DNA of 64,000 nucleotides from Oceanicaulis sp. MMSF_3324 (GTDB lineage Bacteria > Pseudomonadota > Alphaproteobacteria > Caulobacterales > Maricaulaceae), in NCBI RefSeq assembly GCF_030733545.1, contig NZ_JASHIU010000001.1, positions 62,001 through 126,000 on the forward strand, read 5' to 3'. Of the stretch, positions 28,086-37,348 are shown piece by piece. The position numbers and the translations under genes are program-made. Position 1 is the first letter of the stretch. Each line of letters starts with the position of its first letter. Below the pieces are notes generated by a model. That model saw nothing but the letters and a program-made list of their open reading frames with translations. It had not been told where the DNA came from and made no database searches.

Positions 28086-28769
28086 ATGTTTGACGTGAAC
28101 AAGATCATCACCGCCCTTCAGACCGACCCGAACGCCCAGCGCACGGCGCTGGCGGGCGGGGGCGGAGTCGCCGCCGGTTTCGCCGCTTCCATGTTGATGG
28201 GCAAGAAAGGGCGCAAGATGATGGGCAAGGCCGCCAAGTACGGCGCGGTCGCCGCCATTGGCGGTCTCGCCTATCACGCCTGGCAGAAATCCCAGCAGAA
28301 CAAGCAAGGTCAGGGCGCCGCCCCGGCTGGGCAGGCCGCGCCCCTGGATGCGGACTTCACGCCCGCGCCGGACAATTCCGCCTTCCTGCCTGCCCCGACG
28401 GACGAAGCGGCTGTGGATCAGCTGGGCAAGGCGCTGGTGCGCGCGATGATCGCGGCGGCCAAGGCCGACGGGAAAGTAGACGCCGAGGAGAAGTCGGCCA
28501 TTTTCGAACGCCTGAACGCGATGGATCTGAGCCCGGAAGACAAGGCCTTCGTCTTTGACGAATTGTCCGCCCCGCTTGACATCAACGCGGTCGTCGCCGC
28601 CGCCGACACGCCCGAGCACGCCGCCGAGATCTACGCCGCCTCGCTCGTCGCCATCGAGATCGATACGCCCGCCGAGCAGGCCTATCTGCAAATGCTGGCC
28701 GCACGGCTCAATCTCGACGCCGACCTGGTCAATGAAATCCACAAGGCAGCGGACGCCCAAACCGCCTAG
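28086..28769 (+). CDS. DUF533 / YebE-like protein with TerB-like domain
   Basis: 227 residues. The N-terminal part (about 20-65) is glycine/alanine-rich and hydrophobic (GGVAAGFAASMLMGKKGRKMMGKAAKYGAVAAIGGLAYHAW), suggesting membrane association; a Pro/Ala linker leads to a helical TerB-like domain (about 115-225) with ALVRAMIAAAKADGKVDAEEKSAI, in which acidic residues may bind a divalent ion. The function of the family is unknown, although YebE is linked to envelope stress. The start is chosen at ATG 28086 after GAAAGG. Confidence 0.82.
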   Translation: MFDVNKIITALQTDPNAQRTALAGGGGVAAGFAASMLMGKKGRKMMGKAAKYGAVAAIGGLAYHAWQKSQQNKQGQGAAPAGQAAPLDADFTPAPDNSAFLPAPTDEAAVDQLGKALVRAMIAAAKADGKVDAEEKSAIFERLNAMDLSPEDKAFVFDELSAPLDINAVVAAADTPEHAAEIYAASLVAIEIDTPAEQAYLQMLAARLNLDADLVNEIHKAADAQTA

Positions 28770-29635
28770 AATCGGGCCGGCTCATCCTCCAGCGCGTGCG
28801 CCAGGTGATCGGCCAGGCGTCGCGCTGCGAGTCCGGCGTCCGCTGTCGTCAGCAATACCGCTTCCGCGTCATCCAGCGGCGGCATGCGCTCGCCTTCATC
28901 AATGGCGAGGTCCTCGGGCGCGAAATCCCGCGGCAAGACCGCCACGCCCAGACCTGCCCGCACTGCCGCCAGCGCCCCGGCGAGCGAGCCGCAGACATAG
29001 GCGGGCCGCGAACGCCCTCCGGCCCGTCCCAGCGCCTCCACCGCCCGCTTGCGGTAAATGCAGGGTTCGGGACTGACCACAAGCGCTGTCACCTCGCTCT
29101 GGTCAAAGGCCTGTGCATCCGCGCCGACCCAGACCAGGGGCTCAGACCAGACGCGCTGGCCGTCCACGGCGGCGCTCGGTTCGCGCTTGACCAGCGCCAC
29201 ATCCAGCCGGCCCGCGTGATACATCTTCATCAGGTTGAGCGTCAGATCACAGGTCACCTCGAGCTGAATGCCCGGATGCGCGCGGGAAAATTCCGCCAGA
29301 GCCTTGGGCAGGTGCGCCGTGGCGATGTCCTCGGGCGTGCCCAGACGGACCAGCCCTGTGGCGCCGCCATCGCGAAACGCGGACAGGGCTTCGTCATGCA
29401 GGGCCAGCATACGCTCGGCATAGCCCATCAGCCGATCCCCGGCGGGGGTCAGCGTGACGCGGCGTGCGGTCCGGCTGAACAGACGCTCGCCGGTGATCTG
29501 CTCGAGTTTCCTGATCTGGAGCGAGATGGCGGACTGGCTTCGGAACAAGAGTTCGCCCGCCCGCGTGAAGCTCTGGGACTGGGCCACCGCCACGAAGGCG
29601 CGCAGAAGGTCGAGATCGAGACGGTCCGTTTGCAT
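28766..29635 (-). CDS. LysR family transcriptional regulator
   Basis: 289 residues: N-terminal winged helix-turn-helix (about 5-64, LDLLRAFVAVAQSQSFTRAGELLFRSQSAISLQIRKLE) and a periplasmic-binding-protein-like effector domain (about 92-285). It diverges from icd across 140 bases containing repeats, so control of isocitrate dehydrogenase is possible but not shown. It overlaps the end of the DUF533 gene by four bases on the opposite strand. Confidence 0.9.
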   Translation of the reverse strand: MQTDRLDLDLLRAFVAVAQSQSFTRAGELLFRSQSAISLQIRKLEQITGERLFSRTARRVTLTPAGDRLMGYAERMLALHDEALSAFRDGGATGLVRLGTPEDIATAHLPKALAEFSRAHPGIQLEVTCDLTLNLMKMYHAGRLDVALVKREPSAAVDGQRVWSEPLVWVGADAQAFDQSEVTALVVSPEPCIYRKRAVEALGRAGGRSRPAYVCGSLAGALAAVRAGLGVAVLPRDFAPEDLAIDEGERMPPLDDAEAVLLTTADAGLAARRLADHLAHALEDEPARF

Positions 29636-29643
29636 TGCATGAG

Positions 29644-29684
29644 TTTTTCAAATGCATGCACGCATGACAATCAATTTTTCAAAT
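29644..29684. promoter_or_regulatory. Repeats in the LysR-icd divergent region
   Basis: Two direct copies of TTTTTCAAAT (29644-29653 and 29675-29684), 31 bases apart or about three helical turns, flank ATGCATGCACGCAT (29652-29665), whose ends ATGC/GCAT form the interrupted dyad typical of LysR sites. All lie within 50 bases of the LysR start. Confidence 0.5.
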
Positions 29685-29775
29685 CGCGGTGCGAGCCGCT
29701 AAACAGCGCCCTCACAGGGTTTCGTCCACCCGGAACCCTGTCTCGAGATACTCACGCTGGAATGAGGAAACCCGA

Positions 29776-31263
29776 ATGAACGTCCACGTCTCCGCCTCCA
29801 AGTCCGCTTCAAAGGCGACCCGCACGCCCACCCCGATCACGGTCGCTCATGGCGACGGCATCGGTCCGGAAATCATGAAAGCCAGCCTGAAAGTGCTGGA
29901 AGCTGCGGGCGCCGCCTTGAAACCCGAACCGATCGAGATCGGCGAGCAGGTCTATCTCAAAGGTGTGAGTGCGGGGATTGAGGACAGCGCGTGGGAGTCT
30001 CTGCGTCGCACCAAGGTTTTCTACAAGGCGCCGATCACCACGCCCCAGGGCGGCGGCTTCAAGTCGCTCAATGTGACCGTCCGCAAATCGCTGGGCCTGT
30101 TCGCCAATGTGCGCCCGTGCGCCGCACTCTCCCCGTTCGTCGCGACCCGTCATCCGGACATGGATGTGGTGATCGTGCGCGAGAACGAGGAAGACCTCTA
30201 TGCCGGCATCGAGCACCGCCAGACCGATGAAGTGGTGCAATGCCTGAAACTGATCTCGCGCCCCGGCTGCGAACGGATCGTGCGCTACGCCTTCGATTAC
30301 GCCCGCGCCAATGGCCGCAAGAAGGTCACCTGCCTGTCCAAGGACAACATCATGAAGCTGACCGATGGTCTGTTTCACGAGGTCTTTGACGAGATCGCCA
30401 AAGAGTATCCCGACATCAAGACCGATCACTGGATCATTGATATCGGCACCGCCAAGCTCGCCGATGCGCCTGAACAGTTTGATGTGATCGTCACCTCGAA
30501 CCTTTATGGCGACATCATCTCCGACGTCGCCGCCGAGATCACCGGCTCGGTGGGCCTCGGAGGCTCAGCCAATATTGGCGAGCATTGCGCCATGTTCGAA
30601 GCCATTCATGGCTCCGCCCCGATGATCGCCGGCCAGGGCGTCGCCAACCCGTCCGGTCTGCTGCTGGCAGGCGTGCAGATGCTGGTGCATATCGGCCAGG
30701 CCGATGTGGCCGAAAAGGTCCACAACGCCTGGCTCAAGACCCTTGAAGACGGGGTTCACACCGTCGACATCGCCTCCAAGGACATGACCCAGCAACAGGT
30801 GGGCACGGACGCCTTCGCCGACGCCGTGATCGCGCGCCTGGGTCAGGAGCCGGCCCATTTCACGCCGGTGCGCTACAATGCCGAAGCTGGCGGGGTCGAA
30901 ATCGCGCCGTATCAGCGCCGCGAACGCCAGACCAAGACGCTGGTGGGCGTGGACGTGTTCGTCGACATGCCGACCCAGAACCCGGATGAGCTTGCCGAAG
31001 CCCTGAACGCGGCGGCCGGCGACGCCAAGCTGAGCCTGAAGATGATCACCAATCGCGGTGTGAAAGTCTGGCCGCAGGGTCTGCCCGAAACCTTCAAGAC
31101 CGACCATTGGCGCTGCCGTTTCATGAGCGATGCGATCAGCAAGAACACCGAAGTGGTCGACCTTCTCGGCCGCATCGAGGCCGCCGGCATCGACTTTGTG
31201 AAGACCGAGCAGCTTTACGAATTCGACGGCAAGCCCGGCTATTCACTGGGCCAAGGTCAGTAA
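29776..31263 (+). CDS. icd: Isocitrate dehydrogenase, alphaproteobacterial type (NADP)
   Basis: TCA cycle enzyme converting isocitrate to 2-oxoglutarate and CO2. 495 residues, longer than E. coli Icd and matching the Thermus/Rickettsia-like subfamily (TIGR02924) with an extra C-terminal domain (about 370-495). The catalytic core shows VAHGDGIGPEIM, the substrate-binding serine/arginine region NVTVRKSLGLFANVRP, VRENEEDLYAGIEH, and the nucleotide region EAIHGSAPMIAGQGVANPSG. The ATG at 29776 has GAGGAA upstream. Coenzyme preference is inferred from the subfamily. A LysR gene diverges from it. Confidence 0.93.
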   Translation: MNVHVSASKSASKATRTPTPITVAHGDGIGPEIMKASLKVLEAAGAALKPEPIEIGEQVYLKGVSAGIEDSAWESLRRTKVFYKAPITTPQGGGFKSLNVTVRKSLGLFANVRPCAALSPFVATRHPDMDVVIVRENEEDLYAGIEHRQTDEVVQCLKLISRPGCERIVRYAFDYARANGRKKVTCLSKDNIMKLTDGLFHEVFDEIAKEYPDIKTDHWIIDIGTAKLADAPEQFDVIVTSNLYGDIISDVAAEITGSVGLGGSANIGEHCAMFEAIHGSAPMIAGQGVANPSGLLLAGVQMLVHIGQADVAEKVHNAWLKTLEDGVHTVDIASKDMTQQQVGTDAFADAVIARLGQEPAHFTPVRYNAEAGGVEIAPYQRRERQTKTLVGVDVFVDMPTQNPDELAEALNAAAGDAKLSLKMITNRGVKVWPQGLPETFKTDHWRCRFMSDAISKNTEVVDLLGRIEAAGIDFVKTEQLYEFDGKPGYSLGQGQ

Positions 31264-31285
31264 GGCTCCAAAGGGCATTAAAAAA

Positions 31286-31315
31286 CCCCGGTCCGCAAAG
31301 CGGATCGGGGTTTTT
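31286..31315. terminator. Bidirectional terminator between icd and rsmB
   Basis: CCCCGGTCCGC-AAA-GCGGATCGGGG, an eleven-base stem with one G-T pair, flanked by AAAAA on the left and TTTTT on the right. It suits both converging genes. Confidence 0.88.
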
Positions 31316-31335
31316 CATGCTCTCAAGCAAGGCGC

Positions 31336-32724
31336 TCAGCCCTTCACGATCCGGGCAATGTAAAAGCCATCCAGCCCGCCGCGCTCAGACCACATGTCCG
31401 GACGGGTGCGCACGGCGCCGTCTGTCGTGATCGCTTCCAGAAGGCCTGGCAATTCGTCCGCTGTGACAGGATCAAGGCGCGCTTCGGGCGTGCGCTTGAG
31501 GAAGGCTTCGATCTGATCTTCGCCTTCTTCGCGCTCCAGCGAACAGGTGCAGTAAACAAGGCGACCGCCCGATTTGAGCTGGTTGAAGCTCGCCTCGAGC
31601 AGGCGTTTCTGGATGTCCGCCAGATTGGCGATATCGCCGGGCTGCTTGGCCCAGGCCGCGTCGGGGCGACGGCGCAGCGTGCCGGTCGCTGAACAAGGCG
31701 CGTCGAGCAAGATGGCGTCAAGCGGTTCGGACGCTGTCCAGTCCGCCACGTCGGCCGCCACGATCTCGGCTTTGAGCTTCGTCCGTTCGAGATTTTCTTC
31801 CAGACGCTTCAAGCGCTTGGGCGAGGCGTCAACGGCGATGACAGATGCGCCGGTCGCAGCCAGTTGCAAGGTCTTGCCGCCGGGCGCGGCGCAGAGATCT
31901 GCAACGGCTTCCCCGGCTTTGACGCCCAGCAGTTTCGCCGGCAGGGCCGCCGCCGCGTCCTGCACCCACCAGTCGCCATTATCAAAGCCCGGCAGGCCGT
32001 CCACCGCGCCGATATCGGGACGCCGGATCGTTCCGGTTTCCAGCACGCGGGCGCCGATCTCGTCGGCGAAACCTTGCGCGTCAAAACCCGGCTTGGCGCT
32101 CAGATCGAGCGTTGGCGGGCCGGAACGGGCGATGGCAATGGCGCGCGCCGTGGGCTCGCCATAGGTCTCCACCCAGCGCTCGGCCAGCCAGTCAGGCAGG
32201 TCTTCCAGCGGGTCGGAATCGAGAAACGCCCCCTTGCCCTGATCGACAACGCGGCGCAGCACGGCGTTCGCCAGATTCTTGAAGCGCGCCGTGTGCCGGT
32301 CCTGGCCCATCAGACTGACCCAGGCGTCCACCGCGGCGTGGGCCGGGGTGTCCAGGATCAGTCGCTCGGCCGCGCCGCAGCGCAGGATGAGATGGGCCTT
32401 CACCTCTTCATCCGGCAGGGGCTTGTCGAGCACCTGCATCAGGGCGGCGTCCAGAGCGATGGGTCGGCGAATGACGGCTGACGCGATGGCGCGCGCGAAG
32501 GCGCGGTCCCGCGGCTCCATCCGCTTCCATTCGGGCCGTCCCGCCAGCGCGCCATCCAGTGGCGTCGCCTTGGCGAGCACGCCCTCGACCGCGCCCAACG
32601 CGACCGCGCGGGGCATGAGGTTCTTGGTGGAGGATTTGGGTTCGGGACGGCGGGGCCGTTTGCGCATCTCGGTCATCTCATGGCGGTAGCACGCCTGCGC
32701 GTACGGCAAAAGCGCATCCCGCAC
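31336..32724 (-). CDS. rsmB: 16S rRNA cytosine(967)-C5 methyltransferase
   Basis: Ribosomal RNA modification enzyme of 462 residues. An N-terminal NusB-like RNA-binding domain (about 35-170) precedes a SAM-dependent m5C methyltransferase domain with the SAM loop DLCAAPGGKTLQLAA, motif IV DAPCSATGTLRRRPD and motif VI YCTCSLE, supplying the two cysteines. The start is uncertain: GTG 32724 has AAGGCTGACC before it and lies two bases after the upstream stop, suggesting coupling; ATG 32676 or 32667 are alternatives without a clear ribosome site. Confidence 0.92.
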   Translation of the reverse strand: MRDALLPYAQACYRHEMTEMRKRPRRPEPKSSTKNLMPRAVALGAVEGVLAKATPLDGALAGRPEWKRMEPRDRAFARAIASAVIRRPIALDAALMQVLDKPLPDEEVKAHLILRCGAAERLILDTPAHAAVDAWVSLMGQDRHTARFKNLANAVLRRVVDQGKGAFLDSDPLEDLPDWLAERWVETYGEPTARAIAIARSGPPTLDLSAKPGFDAQGFADEIGARVLETGTIRRPDIGAVDGLPGFDNGDWWVQDAAAALPAKLLGVKAGEAVADLCAAPGGKTLQLAATGASVIAVDASPKRLKRLEENLERTKLKAEIVAADVADWTASEPLDAILLDAPCSATGTLRRRPDAAWAKQPGDIANLADIQKRLLEASFNQLKSGGRLVYCTCSLEREEGEDQIEAFLKRTPEARLDPVTADELPGLLEAITTDGAVRTRPDMWSERGGLDGFYIARIVKG

Positions 32725-32726
32725 GG

Positions 32727-33467
32727 TCAGCCTTGAAGCAGCGGCTCCTCGCCACGGCGGAACCAGCCCGTAATGGCGAAGCGGGCGCCGCGAGCGAACG
32801 GGGAGATCACGCTCACAAGATGCGGTTGCGGCACCTTGAACAGGGTGAGCCGGTTAAAGGCCGGCGTCAGCCCGGCGCGGACATCGCCCTGCTCATCCAG
32901 GAGGTTCAGAACGCCGCCATAATCGGCGCACCAGTCCGGCGTGAGGTTGAGCACAAAGGCCGCACTCCGGTTCTTTCCCTCGACGCCATCATCATGCCGC
33001 GTCAGGAAATGCCCGGGCCGATAACGGGTCAGCTGGCAGTCTGCGAACGTGATGGCGTCATCCCCGGTCAGCTTGCGACCCAGAGCGATAAACGCCTCGC
33101 TGCGGGTCAGCTCGAACGCCGCCTTGAACAGCGGTTGGGTCAGGCGGTCCCGCATGCCGGCGTCATACAGCGGCACATTCTCGAACAGATAACCAAAGCC
33201 CGATTGGGCTTCGCGCCAGACCAGCTGATCGAACGGCGCGCGACGCGCCGGCTCAAGGCGATCCATTTCCGCGCCGATGAAATCGCGATGTTGGCCATCG
33301 ATCAGGGCGACGAGGTTCCACTCCACCCACTCCGACGCGGCCTTGTACAGGCGTCTTGCGTCCGGTTTGACAAGGACATCATTCACCGCCGCATAGCCCT
33401 GTTCGGCAAAGCCGTGCGCGGCCGCAGACGGATCAAGGTCGGGGTTGAGTTTGATCGGTAAAACCAT
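32727..33467 (-). CDS. 2OG-Fe(II) oxygenase family protein
   Basis: 246 residues with the double-stranded beta-helix iron site: the HxD pair in FLTRHDDGV, a distal histidine in QPHLVSVI and the 2-oxoglutarate arginine in AITGWFRRG. The layout resembles prolyl-hydroxylase/Ofd1-like oxygenases that hydroxylate ribosomal or other proteins; the substrate here is not known. Its stop lies two bases before the rsmB start, hinting at a link with ribosome maturation (inference). Confidence 0.85.
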   Translation of the reverse strand: MVLPIKLNPDLDPSAAAHGFAEQGYAAVNDVLVKPDARRLYKAASEWVEWNLVALIDGQHRDFIGAEMDRLEPARRAPFDQLVWREAQSGFGYLFENVPLYDAGMRDRLTQPLFKAAFELTRSEAFIALGRKLTGDDAITFADCQLTRYRPGHFLTRHDDGVEGKNRSAAFVLNLTPDWCADYGGVLNLLDEQGDVRAGLTPAFNRLTLFKVPQPHLVSVISPFARGARFAITGWFRRGEEPLLQG

Positions 33468-33551
33468 GACAGGGCGGTACGCGATCCGGGGCCGGCGCGC
33501 AAGGCGAGGCCGGTTTCCGGGATGTCAGGCCGCAGCCTGACATCCTGAGGT

Positions 33552-34742
33552 TCAGCTTTCGCTCGTTGCCGATTGAGCTTCCGCCTCACGTTCCAGACGC
33601 CGGCGTTCGCTGGCGCGGATTTTCTGGCTTTCGCTCTTGAGCTGGCCGCAAGCCGCAAAGATGTCCCGGCCGCGCGGCGTGCGGATCGGGCTGGCGTAAC
33701 CCGCCCGGTTCACCACATCCGCGAAGGCTTCGATCTGATCCCAGTCCGAGCATTCATACGGGCTGTCGGGCCAGGGGTTGAACGGGATGAGGTTGATCTT
33801 GGCCGGCACGCCGCTGAGCAGTTTGACGAGCGCCCGCGCCTCGGCGAGGCTATCGTTCACGCCCTTCAGCATCACGTATTCAAACGTCACGCGCTTGGAG
33901 TTGGACAGGTCCGGATAGGCCCGGATCGCGTCCATCAGCTCGGCGATGGGGTATTTCTTGTTCAGAGGCACCAGCTCGTTGCGCAACTCATCGTTCGTCG
34001 CGTGCAGGCTGATCGCCAGCATGGAGCGGGTGCGCTCGCCCAGTTCAGGGATTTTCGGCACGACGCCAGACGTGGACACGGTGGTGCGGCGACGGCCGAT
34101 GCCAATGCCCTCATGGTCGGAGATCACGTCGATCGAATCCGACACATGGTCGAGATTATAAAGCGGCTCGCCCATGCCCATATAGACGATATTGGTGATC
34201 TGGCGGTCCTCGTTCGAGGTCGGCCATTCGCCCAGATCGTCGCGCGCAATCATCACCTGGGCGACGATCTCGGCGCTTGTCAGATTGCGCACCAGCGGCT
34301 GGGTGCCGGTATGACAGAAGGTGCAGTTGAGCGTACAGCCCACCTGGGAGGACACGCACAGCGCGCCCGATCGGGCCACGGCGGGAATGAACACCGTCTC
34401 GACCTCGACACCCGACGCCATGCGAATGAGGTATTTGCGCGTGCCGTCGACACTGACGCGGCGCTCGGTGATTTCCGGGCGCGCCAGGGTGAACTTCGCC
34501 TCAAGCTGCTGACGCAGGCCCTTGGAGACGTTGGTCATCTGGTCGAACTCGGTGACGCCGTAATGGTAGATCCAGCGCCAGAGTTGTTCGGCGCGCATCT
34601 TGGCCTTCTTCTCATCCACCAGGCCATGGGAGACCAGCGCGTCACGCAATTGCGGACGGGTCATGCCGACCAGCGGAATGGGCCCGGTCGTTTCCGGTCG
34701 GTTGGAGAAGGACAGGTCGAGAGATTTCACAGGTGCGTTCAT
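33552..34742 (-). CDS. rlmN: 23S rRNA adenine(2503)-C2 methyltransferase
   Basis: Radical SAM enzyme of 396 residues that methylates A2503 of 23S rRNA and A37 of some tRNAs. The cluster motif CTLNCTFC, the GEPLYN and SLHA segments, and the mechanistic cysteine in FAACGQL near the C-terminus are present. I use the ATG at 34742 (MNAPVKS); the frame continues to a TTG at 34772 but adds nothing conserved. The last 25 residues are a charged Arg/Glu tail. Confidence 0.95.
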   Translation of the reverse strand: MNAPVKSLDLSFSNRPETTGPIPLVGMTRPQLRDALVSHGLVDEKKAKMRAEQLWRWIYHYGVTEFDQMTNVSKGLRQQLEAKFTLARPEITERRVSVDGTRKYLIRMASGVEVETVFIPAVARSGALCVSSQVGCTLNCTFCHTGTQPLVRNLTSAEIVAQVMIARDDLGEWPTSNEDRQITNIVYMGMGEPLYNLDHVSDSIDVISDHEGIGIGRRRTTVSTSGVVPKIPELGERTRSMLAISLHATNDELRNELVPLNKKYPIAELMDAIRAYPDLSNSKRVTFEYVMLKGVNDSLAEARALVKLLSGVPAKINLIPFNPWPDSPYECSDWDQIEAFADVVNRAGYASPIRTPRGRDIFAACGQLKSESQKIRASERRRLEREAEAQSATSES

Positions 34743-34837
34743 GGGCGCGTCATATAATGGAAAACTGAACAAAGTTCGAGGGGCGAGAACGCATGGCGGG
34801 GTTGCGTCGTCTGCACGCGGTCGCTCTCATGCCCGCC

Positions 34838-35590
34838 ATGAAACTGATTTGCCATCCGCTGACCGCCTTCGACCCGCCCCTGCGACCGGCTTCATCCCGC
34901 CGCCAATGGATGGATGAAACGCCTCAGAGCCATGCCTATCGCTGCCTGCCGCTGGTTGTCGGCAATCAGCATGGCTGGGAAGTTTTCACGCCCTCCGGGT
35001 TCACCGCACGCTGGACGGGCGGCGACCGGGTCGAGGATGTAAGCGTGCATCCCGATGGACCCTCCGACCGGGCGCCGGCCAGCCCGATGAGCAATTTCGG
35101 CTCCGGCATCCTGACCTTCGAGATGGGTTTCCTGCTGCGCACGCCGCCGGGCTGGAACATCTGGGTTCAGGGCCCGGTGAACGGGATCAAGGATGGCGTC
35201 GCGCCCCTGTCCGGCGTCATCGAGACCGACTGGAGCCCATATAGCTTCACCATGAACTGGCGCTTCACCCGCCCGGGCGAGGTGCGCTTTGAAGCCGATG
35301 AGCCGATCGCCCACATCTTCCCGGTGCGGCGCGACCTCTTTGACCGCGTAACGCCCGAAATCAGGCCCATTCAGTCAGACCCCAAGACCGCACAGGCAAT
35401 GGAAGAGTGGCGTTTGAGCCGCGCCGATTTCGCCGGCCGGCTTCGCGAACACGACGCGGACGCCTCCGAGGAAAAATGGCAAAAGGGCTATTATCGCGGC
35501 CTGATGCCCGATGGCGACAAGGGGTCGCCCAGTCACAAGACCAAGCTGCACGTCAAACCTTTCGCGCCGGCCAAGCCGAAAAAGCGCTGA
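34838..35590 (+). CDS. DUF6065 family protein
   Basis: 250 residues beginning MKLICHPL. It matches the DUF6065 pattern: LPLVVGNQHGWEV, SNFGSGILTFEMGFLLRTPPG, WNIWVQGPVN and TDWSPYSFTMNWRFT, ending in a basic tail. The function is unknown; conserved aromatic and Gly residues suggest a beta-rich enzyme-like fold. The open frame extends to 34793 but homology begins at 34838. Only three bases separate its stop from the convergent sterol-desaturase gene. Confidence 0.8.
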   Translation: MKLICHPLTAFDPPLRPASSRRQWMDETPQSHAYRCLPLVVGNQHGWEVFTPSGFTARWTGGDRVEDVSVHPDGPSDRAPASPMSNFGSGILTFEMGFLLRTPPGWNIWVQGPVNGIKDGVAPLSGVIETDWSPYSFTMNWRFTRPGEVRFEADEPIAHIFPVRRDLFDRVTPEIRPIQSDPKTAQAMEEWRLSRADFAGRLREHDADASEEKWQKGYYRGLMPDGDKGSPSHKTKLHVKPFAPAKPKKR

Positions 35591-35593
35591 CCC

Positions 35594-36388
35594 CTATTTG
35601 CGGATCAGCGGCCAGAGCAGTTCCCGCCCGGCGCTGACCGGCTCCATGCCCTCAATGCCATAGGTTTCGGGATAGCGGCGCGTAATCTTCGCTGTCCCGA
35701 ACAACACGTCCCAGAAGAACAGCAGATTGCCGTAATTGCCCTTGTAATGGGTGACCCCGTCCTCCTTGTGCAGGCCATGATGGGCGCTGTGCGTGGCGGG
35801 CGTGGAGATGACCCGCTCCAGCACCCACATCACAGGCGCGAAGGCCGGAACCTTGTAGAGCGCCTCATCCCAGCGCCAGGCCGAATGCGCGCCGAAGATC
35901 ACCGTCATCTTCACCACCAGATAGACCGCATAGACCGGGTAGAAGCCCAGATGCACCAGCACGGCCGCAATCCACAGGCCCGGCATGAACAGGTAGTAGA
36001 ACAGGTTGTTGCGATAGGCGGTGCGGATCGACAGATAGCCGCTCGAATGGTGCGCCCGGTGCAGGTTATACAGCACCGGGAAGGTATGGCTGGCGCGATG
36101 CCACCAGTACTGGGTCATGTCGTCAGCCACCAGAAGAATGGCGAGCATCGCCCACCAGGGCAGTCCCGCCAGCGCATTGGCGGATCCCGGACGTACGGCA
36201 TCTACGAGCAGGGGCGCGACAGCGAAGATCAGCGGGACCGTGATCAGGACGATGGTCAGCGAGGACGCCGTTTCGATCACGATATCGCGTGTCGATCCCT
36301 TCTCCCTTTGAAGAAATCGGCCCGTGATCGCTTCCAGCACGATGAAGAGCGCGAAGATGGCTGGTACCAGGATTTTCTCGTTGATCAT
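35594..36388 (-). CDS. Sterol desaturase / fatty acid hydroxylase superfamily protein
   Basis: Integral membrane di-iron enzyme of 264 residues. The histidine boxes are WWHRASH (97-101), HRAHH (110-114) and HSAHHG (200-204), with an extra GAHSAW near 168. Four or so TM segments (about 5-25, 45-65, 75-92, 130-165) hold the site at the cytoplasmic face. Members act on sterols, carotenoids, fatty acids or hopanoid-like lipids; the substrate is unresolved. It diverges from a LysR gene that may control it. Confidence 0.88.
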   Translation of the reverse strand: MINEKILVPAIFALFIVLEAITGRFLQREKGSTRDIVIETASSLTIVLITVPLIFAVAPLLVDAVRPGSANALAGLPWWAMLAILLVADDMTQYWWHRASHTFPVLYNLHRAHHSSGYLSIRTAYRNNLFYYLFMPGLWIAAVLVHLGFYPVYAVYLVVKMTVIFGAHSAWRWDEALYKVPAFAPVMWVLERVISTPATHSAHHGLHKEDGVTHYKGNYGNLLFFWDVLFGTAKITRRYPETYGIEGMEPVSAGRELLWPLIRK

Positions 36389-36425
36389 GACTGGGCCTCC
36401 CGAGTCCAGACTGAGTGAGGCTTGT

Positions 36426-36473
36426 CATAACTTCCAATACAAGTTTTACATGGCAGCATAACTACAGGTTATG
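36426..36473. promoter_or_regulatory. LysR-type repeats between desaturase and regulator
   Basis: CATAAC-tacag-GTTATG (36457-36473) ends six bases before the LysR start. Another CATAAC lies at 36426-36431, 31 bases upstream, in a short AT-rich divergent gap. Suits an autoregulated LysR protein contacting two sites. Confidence 0.55.
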
Positions 36474-36478
36474 CATCA

Positions 36479-37348
36479 ATGCTCACACTTCGCACAGCCC
36501 GCCTCTTTGTCACCGCAGCAGAGACCGCCACGCTGACCGCCGCCGCAGAACAGCTTCATGTCAGTCAGCCGGCCGCCACCAAATCGCTGGCTCAGCTTGA
36601 AGCGGAGCTGGGCGGGCCCCTATTCGAGCGGTCGGGCCGCAAACTGGTCCTGACCCGCATGGGTGAAGCCTTGTTGCCTCGCGCCCGAGCGCTGCTCCAA
36701 CAGGCCAATGACCTCAAAGCGGAAGCCGAACGCTGGCGCAGCGGCGAGGATGGGGTGCTCAATCTCGGCGCCGGTCCCAGCCTGACCTATCGCCTGCTGC
36801 CTGAAGCCGTCGCCCGGTATTATCGCGCGGGTCGCACGGTCCAGCTGACCATTCACGCGGGCGCCGCCGGCGCGCTGGTCGAGCAGGTGCGGCGCGGCGC
36901 CCTGGATCTGGTGGCGGCGGATATGGGGGAGGCCGATCTCGATCCGTCGCTGACAGTGCACCCCCTGCCTGAGGAAAGCGTCGCGGCCCTGGTCCGTCCC
37001 GGACACCCCGCCCTTGATGGCGCTTCGCCAAAGCATTTCCCCCTGGCGACCGCGACACCGCCCGAGCGATTGACCCGGCAACCCCTGCCCTGGGGTGGAG
37101 ACCGTCCGGGGCTGGTTTGTGATGATTATACGGTTCTGGCGCTGGCTTGCGCCGCATCGGACCACGTTCTGGCCGCGCCGCGCTCGGTGATGGATCGTCT
37201 TACGGCCGAGCACGGGCTGGTCCCGCTGCCTGACAGCTCCGTGGAAATACGCTTGCGCCCCGCGCTCATCTATCGCGCTAACGCCCCGCACAGCGCTGCG
37301 CGCGATGATCTGTTCGCCTGTTTCGAAGCCGCCGCGCGGAACGCCTAG
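36479..37348 (+). CDS. LysR family transcriptional regulator
   Basis: 289 residues: winged helix-turn-helix (about 3-60, RLFVTAAETATLTAAAEQLHVSQPAATKSLAQLE) and an effector domain. It has no strong ribosome site and a palindrome almost touching its ATG, so autoregulation is likely. The divergent sterol-desaturase-like gene is the natural target. The last four bases overlap the convergent IalB-like gene. Confidence 0.9.
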   Translation: MLTLRTARLFVTAAETATLTAAAEQLHVSQPAATKSLAQLEAELGGPLFERSGRKLVLTRMGEALLPRARALLQQANDLKAEAERWRSGEDGVLNLGAGPSLTYRLLPEAVARYYRAGRTVQLTIHAGAAGALVEQVRRGALDLVAADMGEADLDPSLTVHPLPEESVAALVRPGHPALDGASPKHFPLATATPPERLTRQPLPWGGDRPGLVCDDYTVLALACAASDHVLAAPRSVMDRLTAEHGLVPLPDSSVEIRLRPALIYRANAPHSAARDDLFACFEAAARNA

